Source: a virus
Virus record (IMG/VR): IMGVR_UViG_3300027833_000077
Coordinates: 1 to 48,253 of that record
DNA: 48,253 nucleotides
Direction: 5' to 3' (one strand)
Both the position numbers and the translations under genes were made by a program. The notes beneath the pieces are model-generated. The model was not told the origin of the DNA. It did not search any database and worked only from the letters and a program-made list of their open reading frames with translations. Positions 9,801 to 16,305 of the stretch are shown here, piece by piece. Within the stretch, counting starts at the first letter, position 1, and every line of letters starts with the position of its first letter.

Positions 9801-10534
9801 TAACACAAGTAGTAGAAGCACAAAGGATTACTGGAGATAGGCCTAGTACATATATAGATAAGTCTAGTGATGAAGCACCTACTGTTGAAGGAGAAATTAA
9901 ACGTGGGTTTGATCAACGTGGTGTTAGTAATATATTTACACCAAGTGAAGAGTTTGGTGAAAAAGAAAGAGAGTTTGTATTCTCCCCCGATAAAGAACGT
10001 AAGGGTTTGATGGGCAGTTTGTTACTTGGTATAACAAAGTTTACTAAAGACGAAGATTATGGTGAGTACTTAACAGATAAAGGATTCACAGAGTTTGAGG
10101 TAGGTAGTAGATCACGAGTAGCAAGTATACGAAGGGCAGAAAACAAATATATACAGGAGTTCTTACCTATAATAGTAGATAATTATAAAGTTATAGAAGA
10201 AGAGTTACGCAAAGAATATCCTCAACTTTCCAAAGAGATGCGAAAGAGATACACAGAAGATCAGTACATAAATAATGAGATACGAGGAGCTTTATATAAA
10301 GATATAACAAACTTAAAAAGTGATGTGTCTATGGGTATGGCAGAAGATACAAGTGAATTGACGATGTTACGGGCAGAATATGCCAAACTAACTAAAGCTC
10401 AACGCAGATTTGCCACCAGTAAGTTCTTTAAAGAAAACAACGAAGACCCTAAAATAACAGGTGGTACTGAAGAAGAAGTTGAAATAGCTATTGATAATCT
10501 AATAGACTTAATTGGACTAGGTAAAGCTATGTAA
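6863..10534 (+). CDS. Large internal virion / DNA-ejection protein
   Basis: The largest gene of the window (1223 residues). The first 90 residues are very acidic with repeated ELP and LPEL motifs. Next comes an Ala/Gly-rich hydrophobic part (around 210-270), a long basic helical region, and a middle part with amphipathic segments such as TPFPRFMFNSLELM and ISGILAFTAAYQY that may contact membrane. The C-terminal 200 residues are highly charged helix. Size and position match T7 gp16-type core proteins that are ejected with the DNA, but I see no lysozyme or transglycosylase motif. It ends 28 bp before the terminator. Confidence 0.7.
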   Translation: MEEEDNIFGELPPLPSADELTLDFEEPDSEDSFGDLPELPEQEEEDDVFGVLPVLESEDYYRTMDASTVETSDGEVSDELDPRLSAQVDEGRGTEEYYKTADGQTDIFGIPMNRSKEDSPVYQRALAEARDIDEENNTTTAVDTLKQDRQIMDDYRKDKSENFAQHFRDSVSDVNNMLNGSNIIRSSMASAMLDKGMDATDINAIINGAEFTPFVGAAMGLLDVPENFRQAKLFYDRGEYGEAAKYVGINTVEMVASALGTGAVVRKGTKLLKGGVSKQMTNILEADAATVAAKRLEAKKVAKDNKELSQQLIKEFEESTGKVISTGKEGSKIIDGDLARVAGREVSKDVVELQTSIAERYAKIENSGIMGTNLTKNEKLRKQREKDALRRETGVSELEAYSSLTEDVDELVSPLLIPEKFDAIVAVASDFKKANPNEFKKGESVVDSLFRLTVDDKLVDSQELADSLAKYGLTFDDYVLTVVGSGSEAGKILNKLSQIRRAGSLDEISNAQERMVSKGQGSVVKAWRRVENMRRGTMVSMIKTAARNFQSATIRAPMEALENIFDTTLYKMSQEFADTAADGKLLAGGRALATGAKTFLSPSNFKGSTRGLKRIYANPIQAKEITKYLLDRPEFNKQFTALFDNINEYQTATGRGKAVTKGGKLADGVASRGEDVVNMLNIPNRIQEFAIRRGVFMGELERLVLRDYNVELMDVLKKGDLNELMSNSSKYRPKGTPQFAQLIEDSTRRALDVTYAKSPDVPVFNNIANFLTRNGLTAVTTPFPRFMFNSLELMGQYSFGAFNPAIKRIFLGKRGPIDAKDRQNISRHISGILAFTAAYQYRTSKDAPAEYKEINADDGSVIDVTSQYPMRQFLWMAEAVKRLDPDVQSFVPQAYVGNIGRSLMGKPKETGRGTFEDWFDPKEFAETFLGTSARTGASNIFISEIAKIASGGTDLLATEQLSKASGRLIADYLTTWAIPITQVVEAQRITGDRPSTYIDKSSDEAPTVEGEIKRGFDQRGVSNIFTPSEEFGEKEREFVFSPDKERKGLMGSLLLGITKFTKDEDYGEYLTDKGFTEFEVGSRSRVASIRRAENKYIQEFLPIIVDNYKVIEEELRKEYPQLSKEMRKRYTEDQYINNEIRGALYKDITNLKSDVSMGMAEDTSELTMLRAEYAKLTKAQRRFATSKFFKENNEDPKITGGTEEEVEIAIDNLIDLIGLGKAM

Positions 10535-10561
10535 GAGTATACCAAAACAATGAATAAGAAA

Positions 10562-10588
10562 AAGGGGCAATTAAGCCCCTTCTTTTTT
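10562..10588. terminator. Bidirectional intrinsic terminator
   Basis: AAGGGGC (10562-10568) pairs with GCCCCTT (10575-10581) around an AATTAA loop. On the plus strand a T tract follows (10583-10588), and on the minus strand an AT-rich tract with several T residues follows. It separates the convergent plus-strand virion block and minus-strand replication block. Confidence 0.85.
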
Positions 10589-10590
10589 GT

Positions 10591-10920
10591 CTATCGTTTG
10601 TCTCCGCTACCACCTATAGTGCCAGCTTCTTTACGTGCAGCGAGTTTGTTTATGTTATCACTCGCAACCTTACCCAATGACAGATTAAGATCAGTAGCTA
10701 GTGCAGCACAGTACCATAACACGTCACCTAGTTCATCAGATATTTGTTGCCGCCAATCTGTTGGCCTCTTAGCTGGTCCATCACGTATTAGTTTCTTCAC
10801 CTTATTTGCAATCTCACCTGCCTCACCTGCCAAACCAAGAGCAGGGTATAGTATTTTGTATTGCTCTTCATAAATGGCAGTATCAGATGCTGTAGTCTGG
10901 TACACGTTAAACTCTACCAT
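10591..10920 (-). CDS. mazG: MazG-like nucleotide pyrophosphohydrolase
   Basis: The protein has the MazG-type helical signature: GEAGEIANKVKK followed by SDELGDVLWY, whose acidic residues bind Mg2+ in all-alpha NTP pyrophosphatases. Family members hydrolyse dNTPs or (p)ppGpp-like alarmones; phage copies are thought to tune the nucleotide pool. The ATG at 10920 is preferred because GAAGGAG sits just upstream; the longer frame to 10968 would overlap the preceding gene by 62 bp. At 109 residues it is a single-domain MazG. It is the last gene of the leftward block, after ribonucleotide reductase and glutaredoxin. Confidence 0.85.
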   Translation of the reverse strand: MVEFNVYQTTASDTAIYEEQYKILYPALGLAGEAGEIANKVKKLIRDGPAKRPTDWRQQISDELGDVLWYCAALATDLNLSLGKVASDNINKLAARKEAGTIGGSGDKR

Positions 10921-11164
10921 GTTGTATTTCTCCTTCATAAATTGCTCGGCTTCTTGTTCTAAGTTCATCCGTTGTTACCCGTTTTAAATTGTCATAGAAG
11001 GCTTTACTGTACCCTCTATTCCACTCACGATACTGCATAGTATCTTCACTGAATGGGTTCTTATTACTGCCACGTTTAAAACTACTGTATCCCATCTGAT
11101 GCTGTAGCTTTAATGGTGCGTCATACTTACCCAGACCACGTGATTCTCTTGTACGTTTTATCAT
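10907..11164 (-). CDS. RMF-like small basic protein
   Basis: An 85-residue protein containing GYSSFKRGSNKNPFSEDT and REWNRGYSKAF. The spacing of Gly, NPF and the final W-RG-A motif resembles ribosome modulation factor and related small phage proteins, which bind ribosomes or act in stress. This is pattern recognition, not a proven match. The ATG at 11164 is chosen because AGGA lies 7 bp upstream, overlapping the previous stop; another ATG lies at 11170. The end overlaps mazG by 14 bp. Confidence 0.6.
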   Translation of the reverse strand: MIKRTRESRGLGKYDAPLKLQHQMGYSSFKRGSNKNPFSEDTMQYREWNRGYSKAFYDNLKRVTTDELRTRSRAIYEGEIQHGRV

Positions 11165-11173
11165 AGCCATGTC

Positions 11174-11362
11174 CTAACCAGCCTTTAATTCTTGCTTTAA
11201 CTCTTCAACTATCTTATCCGACACACTTCTTAATGAGTACATTTGATAGTCTAACTGCTTCTGTATATTACTATTATACTGTATCTCATTCAATAATGTT
11301 TTTTGTTTTTCTGTGAAATCATCTGTTTCATATTCAACTTCATCTATTGTTACTTTAGCCAA
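11174..11362 (-). CDS. Small conserved phage protein (DUF6447-like), TTG start
   Basis: A 62-residue protein, AKVTIDEVEYETDDF then a charged helix ending in a Lys-rich tail. The pattern of an N-terminal TIDGxEY hairpin and a coiled helix matches a small phage family that I remember as DUF6447. The start is TTG at 11362, supported by AAAGGAG 7 bp upstream; it overlaps the end of the glutaredoxin gene. Function unknown. Confidence 0.65.
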   Translation of the reverse strand: MAKVTIDEVEYETDDFTEKQKTLLNEIQYNSNIQKQLDYQMYSLRSVSDKIVEELKQELKAG

Positions 11363-11594
11363 TGTGATTCTCCTTTAAATACTTCATCAGTGCTTCATAG
11401 CCCCCGATGTGTGTGCCATCGGGAGCATATATTTGTGGTACTGTTTTATAGTCTGCCTTCTTTAACAGAGACAACAACCACTTTGAACTGCCTGTTTCGA
11501 CATTATACTCTGTGTAGTTTTGATTGTAAAGGTATATTAATTCCTTTGACATATTACAGAAGCTACAATTGTATCTTGATATAATAGTAAACAT
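11355..11594 (-). CDS. Glutaredoxin / NrdH-like redoxin
   Basis: A 79-residue thioredoxin-fold protein with the redox motif CSFC at residues 10-13, the cis-proline motif TVPQI and the GGYEAL segment. It probably supplies electrons to the neighbouring ribonucleotide reductase, whose stop overlaps this start (TAATG). Gene order nrd then grx is common in marine phages that recycle host nucleotides. Confidence 0.88.
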   Translation of the reverse strand: MFTIISRYNCSFCNMSKELIYLYNQNYTEYNVETGSSKWLLSLLKKADYKTVPQIYAPDGTHIGGYEALMKYLKENHIG

Positions 11595-13507
11595 TATACT
11601 AGATCAACTATCTCACAGCTATCGCCACTACATGCTAGTGTCTGGCTACCTGCTGTGTTATCTTCTTGTTCATACTCTGACAACTTAGTCCAATCAATTG
11701 TAGCTGGACTTATATCTACCATATCCATAAACTCTTCTGCGGTACATTCTGTATAGGGTGCTTGTTGATATGTGTGTTCATTGAAAGGTAAGAATGATAC
11801 ACCTGACATTTCATCGAAGTGTTTGTACACAAATGCACCTACCTCAAACCATTCGTTATTCTTTACATTAATAGTAACAGATGGTTTATGTTCACACCAT
11901 GATCTTTGATAAGCTAACCACATCTCTAGCTGTTCTATAGCAGACATGTCAGCAGTAACTACTGCACCATCAGGAGCTTTCATAGGGAAGCTAAACACAG
12001 TAGTCTGCTCAGGCTTCATTACATCTGGCTCATTAGGTATACCCTGATCCATCATAAACTGTGTTAAGGGGTCTTTGTTGTCTCCACGTACAGTGCGAAT
12101 ATAATAGGCTGAGTGACGAGCGTGAATCCCACTGCTAGAGTCAACCAGTTGGCTGACAGTACCGCTTGGTTTAACGCAGCTGATAGCAGTACTGATAGGG
12201 ATGTCAAGGCGTTCAGCCCACTTAGCGTTAGTAGCAACGGCGATTTGTTTGAGGTGTTCAAGAGTTTTCTCCAATCCTTTGTTTGCTTTTGTAGTTAATG
12301 GGTTGTCCATAATACCAGTCATAGACACACCGAGTAATCTTTCTTCTTCTGTATTAGTTTGCCATGACTTACGTAAGTATGGAAACTTAGTGAATGATGA
12401 TTGTATTGTACCTAAGATAGTAGCAATACGTACCTTGCGTTCTAAGTCTTCTGCAGTATCAGTAGCTCTTACAACTACCTCAGTTAAATTACAGAATTGA
12501 TTAGGTCGTAAAATTATTTCGCTGCAAGGATTAGTTCCAAACTCATAGTTAGGGTCACGTCTACCATTCTTAGCTGCTTGTTTCTTAGATGCTTGTCTGT
12601 TGAAGATACCACGTTCACCTGAGCCTGACTCAACTAGTGCCATCCATTCACGCATAAACGATAGGCTATCAGGCTTCTCTGTATACCCAACTGAGTTGTT
12701 AGCTAATGCTCGTTGTGGATCATTGTCCCACCATGAACCTGACTTAGCATGTCTCATCCTATCGTCTGATAAATTACTCAATGAAATCATGGCACTACGG
12801 CGTACACCACCTACGACTACTACTTCACCAATCTTACACATTACATCATGACACTCTAATGATGATAGCTTACGTCCTTTGGCATCCTTAAATGTCTTGA
12901 TTACAAAGTTAAACAGATCAATCAAAGGCATAGGACCTGATGCTCTACCGCCAAATGTCTTTAGCTTTGCACCTGCAGGTCGTACCTTCGACACGTCCCA
13001 CTTAGGTATCTCACCACTGTATAGTAGGGCAATCATCTGACGTAGTGACTTAGCCCAACCTTCTTTGCTATCCTTAACTACAATAGTTGTTTCACTATCA
13101 TACATATTCTCAGGTACTTCTGGTAGTTTAGATACAGACTGACGTTCTACTGAGAACCCCACACCTGTACCACACAGAAGTATAAACATAGCTTCATCAA
13201 AAGATTTAACATCGTCTACTGCTAGGTACGAGCAATTGTAACCTGCTGTATTATCACGAGCTAAAGCTGGACCAGCAGTCATTAATGCCCTCATAGAAGG
13301 CATCACTTCTAATCCTAGTATAGCCTGTTCAATTTCTGCTATCTGCTTAGGTTTATCACCCAATGCAGGTCGCACTAAGTTCTTCATGTATCTTCCTACT
13401 GTTTCTGACCACGTTTCTCTACGGCCTTCTTCCTCAAGCCAACGTGCATAACGTGACTTGTGTATGAAAGATTGATAGTCAGTTGGTAAATGGTTATTCA
13501 TATTCAT
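11594..13507 (-). CDS. nrdJ: Class II (B12-dependent) ribonucleotide reductase
   Basis: A 637-residue single-chain reductase that converts ribonucleotides to deoxyribonucleotides for phage DNA synthesis. Visible motifs are NCSYLAVDD (Cys92), the thiyl-radical loop NPCSEI (326-331, Cys328), the redox partner Cys339 in NQFCNLTE, and a C-terminal shuttle pair Cys626/Cys631 in ACSGDSCE. LLCGTGVGFSVER matches monomeric adenosylcobalamin-dependent reductases of the Lactobacillus type. No small radical subunit gene is present, in keeping with class II. GGAGT precedes the ATG. The enzyme would depend on host cobalamin. Confidence 0.88.
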   Translation of the reverse strand: MNMNNHLPTDYQSFIHKSRYARWLEEEGRRETWSETVGRYMKNLVRPALGDKPKQIAEIEQAILGLEVMPSMRALMTAGPALARDNTAGYNCSYLAVDDVKSFDEAMFILLCGTGVGFSVERQSVSKLPEVPENMYDSETTIVVKDSKEGWAKSLRQMIALLYSGEIPKWDVSKVRPAGAKLKTFGGRASGPMPLIDLFNFVIKTFKDAKGRKLSSLECHDVMCKIGEVVVVGGVRRSAMISLSNLSDDRMRHAKSGSWWDNDPQRALANNSVGYTEKPDSLSFMREWMALVESGSGERGIFNRQASKKQAAKNGRRDPNYEFGTNPCSEIILRPNQFCNLTEVVVRATDTAEDLERKVRIATILGTIQSSFTKFPYLRKSWQTNTEEERLLGVSMTGIMDNPLTTKANKGLEKTLEHLKQIAVATNAKWAERLDIPISTAISCVKPSGTVSQLVDSSSGIHARHSAYYIRTVRGDNKDPLTQFMMDQGIPNEPDVMKPEQTTVFSFPMKAPDGAVVTADMSAIEQLEMWLAYQRSWCEHKPSVTINVKNNEWFEVGAFVYKHFDEMSGVSFLPFNEHTYQQAPYTECTAEEFMDMVDISPATIDWTKLSEYEQEDNTAGSQTLACSGDSCEIVDLV

Positions 13508-13508
13508 A

Positions 13509-13667
13509 CTACTCCACTATTGTTTTGATTGATTGGATTTCCATCCCGTCAACGTCATATATAAACTCTTTTAATGCATCTTCTACTTCATCATGTATCT
13601 TTCCATCTACAGGTATAGGATACTCGTCTTCATCTAAATCAAGAGTTAGAAATATTTTTACTATCAT
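13509..13667 (-). CDS. Small acidic hypothetical protein (52 aa)
   Basis: A short reading frame with AAAGGA 8 bp before the ATG at 13667 and a TAG at 13509, 1 bp before the ribonucleotide reductase start. The product (MIVKIFLTLDLDEDEYPIPV...) is acidic with a beta-hairpin-like start and a helix. It fills the gap between two genes precisely, which supports it. No family recognised. Confidence 0.7.
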   Translation of the reverse strand: MIVKIFLTLDLDEDEYPIPVDGKIHDEVEDALKEFIYDVDGMEIQSIKTIVE

Positions 13668-13678
13668 ATCACAATCCT

Positions 13679-14026
13679 TTAGTTGAACTTAACGTTGATG
13701 ATGTTTTCATCTACACTAGTTATATTCGGTTTCTTTTTAGTCTCTGTTTCTTCTAGTATATCACCCTGATCTTTAGCTTCTTCTACTATCTCAGTCAGTA
13801 AGTCACGAACTACTTCACTCTCTTCCATTGCAGGTATAGATGCACACACCATCTGTGTTAGATGCATGAGTTGATAGTGATCAGTGTCATTCATTACGTT
13901 ATCTTCTGTAGATATAGTACCTACCATCAACTCCCCTGTCCAGTTACCCTTCTTATCTAGGAAAGGTGATAGCCTGATTATGTAATCATTAGGATGGAAA
14001 TCTATTAATATGTTTTCGTCATTCAT
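13679..14026 (-). CDS. Hypothetical protein
   Basis: A 115-residue acidic protein. The N-terminal half looks beta-rich (ILIDFHPNDYIIRLSPFLDKKG), the C-terminal half helical and charged. It lies between endonuclease I and the small gene upstream of ribonucleotide reductase, in the same transcription unit. No catalytic motif or family recognised. Confidence 0.7.
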   Translation of the reverse strand: MNDENILIDFHPNDYIIRLSPFLDKKGNWTGELMVGTISTEDNVMNDTDHYQLMHLTQMVCASIPAMEESEVVRDLLTEIVEEAKDQGDILEETETKKKPNITSVDENIINVKFN

Positions 14027-14033
14027 GTATATG

Positions 14034-14486
14034 CTATCCTCTCTTTATCTTTTTGTAGGGGCAGTTGATTAAATCTGGATATTTGTCTTTACCTTTTTCT
14101 TTGAGCCACTCCAATGGAATGATACGATCATGGTACTGTATACCATTCTTCTCACACCATTGTCCATAGCTAGTTTTAGCACCCTTACTTATCTTAGAAC
14201 GGCTGTTAGTAAACACAAATCGTATGTCTAACTTAGGGTGTTGCTTCTTAATTAGCAAATGCTTACGGCGATCTTCAGCTTTAAACATTCCCTTAGTCTC
14301 AATTATAATACCATTCTTCAATACAAAGTCAGGGGTATAGGTGCGATACATAAGGTCTTCCCATTCAATCTTGATCTCCTCATATTTGAATGGCATCTCA
14401 TGCTCGATTAGGTAGTCTCTTGTTCTGACCTCTAATCCACTCCTATACCCATGCTTCCTTGCGGCAGCGTACTGCTTTGCCCTCAT
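14034..14486 (-). CDS. Phage endonuclease I (T7 gp3-like Holliday junction resolvase)
   Basis: A 150-residue protein with the active-site layout of T7 endonuclease I: E19 (RSGLEV), D53 (TPDFVL), E63 and K65 (IIETKG), equivalent to T7 E20, D55, E65 and K67. T7 endonuclease I cleaves branched DNA, debranching replicated concatemers before packaging and breaking down host DNA. Size matches T7 gp3 (149 residues). It sits beside the exonuclease and SSB-like genes. Confidence 0.9.
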   Translation of the reverse strand: MRAKQYAAARKHGYRSGLEVRTRDYLIEHEMPFKYEEIKIEWEDLMYRTYTPDFVLKNGIIIETKGMFKAEDRRKHLLIKKQHPKLDIRFVFTNSRSKISKGAKTSYGQWCEKNGIQYHDRIIPLEWLKEKGKDKYPDLINCPYKKIKRG

Positions 14487-14489
14487 AGT

Positions 14490-15344
14490 TTAGCCCTCGT
14501 TTACAGTAATGTAACTTACTGTTGGTTTAACTCTAGCTTGAGATACCTTAGATGGTAACTCTTGTAGCTCTGGGAAACATTCAAACCTAAAATCACAGAA
14601 CTTACAGTTAGGATTTAGAATAGTATTACCTGATGGCTTACCCCGAAACGTTTCTGGTACGGGATTGAAACATCTTTCAAACTCATTCTTATTAACTGTA
14701 TCTACAGTGTCCTGTATCTTAGCTATCTCTGCATCCAAGTCAAGTCCATCGGCAGGTACATACTTGATGTTACCATTAGCCTTGTTGACTACCCACCAAC
14801 CACCAGCTTTTTTACCAGTAGCCTTTGCATAACCCGCAAGTTGACCAATGTAACCAAATGAATCACCCTTACTGAGTGTATCATATGACTCAAATTTGTT
14901 ACGATATGACCAATCAGATGCTGACTTAACATCATCTAATGCACCATCCATAATAAGATCGTATGACCCATGTATTGTATCTTCATTTAATTCAAGTTGA
15001 ACAAAGTTATCTTCGTCTTCATAGGCTACTCCTGCTTCGGTAATGATACCTTTGAATGCAGCTTCAACTATGTCTCCTAGTAACATGTTCATCACGAATG
15101 TTGTCGGTTTGGGCAACGCTTTCTCTGGCTTGTTCTTAGCAAACCAAAGCTGACAAGTAGGCTTACCTATGTTAGACATACGTAAACGAAACTCATCACG
15201 CTTGTTGCCCCCACCGAACTGGCGTCGTACTGAATCCATTACATCCTTACCAATCTGTTGTACTGTCTCTTCAGACATACTAGATTTACCAGATGTAGCA
15301 TCTTCGAGATACTGATTTATTGCCAGTTCAGCAGGGTGGTTCAT
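14490..15344 (-). CDS. PD-(D/E)XK exonuclease with Cas4/RecB-like cysteine set
   Basis: The 284-residue protein shows E95 (GDIVEAAF), D129 (GSYDLIMDG) and D138-x-K140 (LDDVKSA), the core of PD-(D/E)XK nucleases. It also has one cysteine before the core (C64, KPTCQLW) and three after it (C247, C250, C256 in NCKFCDFRFEC), the arrangement that binds a 4Fe-4S cluster in Cas4, AddB and RecB-like nucleases. It takes the place of T7 gp6 exonuclease between SSB and endonuclease I, so host DNA degradation or recombination is likely. Its ATG overlaps the stop of the SSB-like gene (TAATG). Confidence 0.8.
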   Translation of the reverse strand: MNHPAELAINQYLEDATSGKSSMSEETVQQIGKDVMDSVRRQFGGGNKRDEFRLRMSNIGKPTCQLWFAKNKPEKALPKPTTFVMNMLLGDIVEAAFKGIITEAGVAYEDEDNFVQLELNEDTIHGSYDLIMDGALDDVKSASDWSYRNKFESYDTLSKGDSFGYIGQLAGYAKATGKKAGGWWVVNKANGNIKYVPADGLDLDAEIAKIQDTVDTVNKNEFERCFNPVPETFRGKPSGNTILNPNCKFCDFRFECFPELQELPSKVSQARVKPTVSYITVNEG

Positions 15345-16237
15345 TATACGAAGTCCTCTGCGTCAATGTCCACGAAGGCTTCAACAGTATCTGTATCCAC
15401 TTCTTCGTTCTTATGCATGTTCTCATTCCATGTGTTGAGGATATACGTATTGTAGTTCTCAATCCATGCAATGAAGTTAGCAAACACTTCTTGTGACGCA
15501 TTGTCCATGTCTAATGTATTCGACAAGTCGATGTCAGTCTCTGGTACATAGAAACTGCTACCATTTGGTAGTGGTACTTCCTTAGTAGTAGAAGTAATGT
15601 AGTGCTGTGGTGGTAGCCTACGCATCTTAGACAACTTAGCAAACTGCTCACCCAATGTTTTGAATGCATCACGATTGTCAATCTCCCAGATGAATGCAGT
15701 AGTATCTACATCAACAGGATTACCATCAGCATCAGTAGGATTAACCAACTCTACTGTACCAAACAAAGCACGTACACGTTTGATTGACTTGATTAAGTCT
15801 TTCATACTGTCGGGTAGTGCTGCCCAATCCTTAATGAACCCTGCAGGTTTACCACAGTTGAAGCCACCATCGTTGTCTTTCATGTCACTATTAAGATCAT
15901 TAGCCATGACAGTCTTGACGAACTTGTTAGGTGTCTTGTCATTACCCTTGACGAACTTCTTATACATGAATCGCTGTAGGAATGGTCGGATAGATACTTG
16001 ATCAGCGTAGTACGTAGGACCATCTGGTATCTCTAGTTTGTATGCACCACCACCTATCACCTCTACATTCTTCATCTTACCTGCAATCTCTTGCTGACCC
16101 ATGATGGGTGTATGATGAATACGTAGACGTGCTAATGTACTAGCTGACTTGCTAGTCTTAGGTGCATCAGCACCCATGCCCATTGCTTGTGCCATCTCTG
16201 CAAAGTTGTTTGTATCTACTGTTGTTACTGTGTTCAT
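15344..16237 (-). CDS. Putative single-stranded DNA-binding protein
   Basis: A 297-residue protein whose C-terminus is strongly acidic and ends in an aromatic residue next to the end (FVDIDAEDFV), like the tails of T7 gp2.5 and bacterial SSB that recruit polymerase. The rest has no catalytic motif. Position between DNA polymerase and exonuclease fits. It has its own strong promoter (16277-16305) and an AGGAG site, consistent with the high expression an SSB needs. Identification rests on context and tail, not on a recognised OB-fold sequence. Confidence 0.6.
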   Translation of the reverse strand: MNTVTTVDTNNFAEMAQAMGMGADAPKTSKSASTLARLRIHHTPIMGQQEIAGKMKNVEVIGGGAYKLEIPDGPTYYADQVSIRPFLQRFMYKKFVKGNDKTPNKFVKTVMANDLNSDMKDNDGGFNCGKPAGFIKDWAALPDSMKDLIKSIKRVRALFGTVELVNPTDADGNPVDVDTTAFIWEIDNRDAFKTLGEQFAKLSKMRRLPPQHYITSTTKEVPLPNGSSFYVPETDIDLSNTLDMDNASQEVFANFIAWIENYNTYILNTWNENMHKNEEVDTDTVEAFVDIDAEDFV

Positions 16238-16276
16238 ATGTCTTATCTCCTATATATGTTTATCAGACGAAAGGTA

Positions 16277-16305
16277 GTTATATCACACTACGTCTTTTGT
16301 GTCAA
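16277..16305 (-). promoter_or_regulatory. Sigma70 promoter for the SSB-like gene
   Basis: On the minus strand TTGACA (16305-16300), 17 bp, then TATAAC (16282-16277), with an extended minus-10 TGA directly before it. The minus-35 lies inside the last codons of the polymerase gene and the predicted start is near 16270, about 30 bp before the SSB-like ATG. Confidence 0.82.

Noticed and set aside
10550-10873. Plus-strand open frame opposite mazG
   Set aside because: It spans the bidirectional terminator and is antisense to a recognised MazG; composition is that of a shadow frame.
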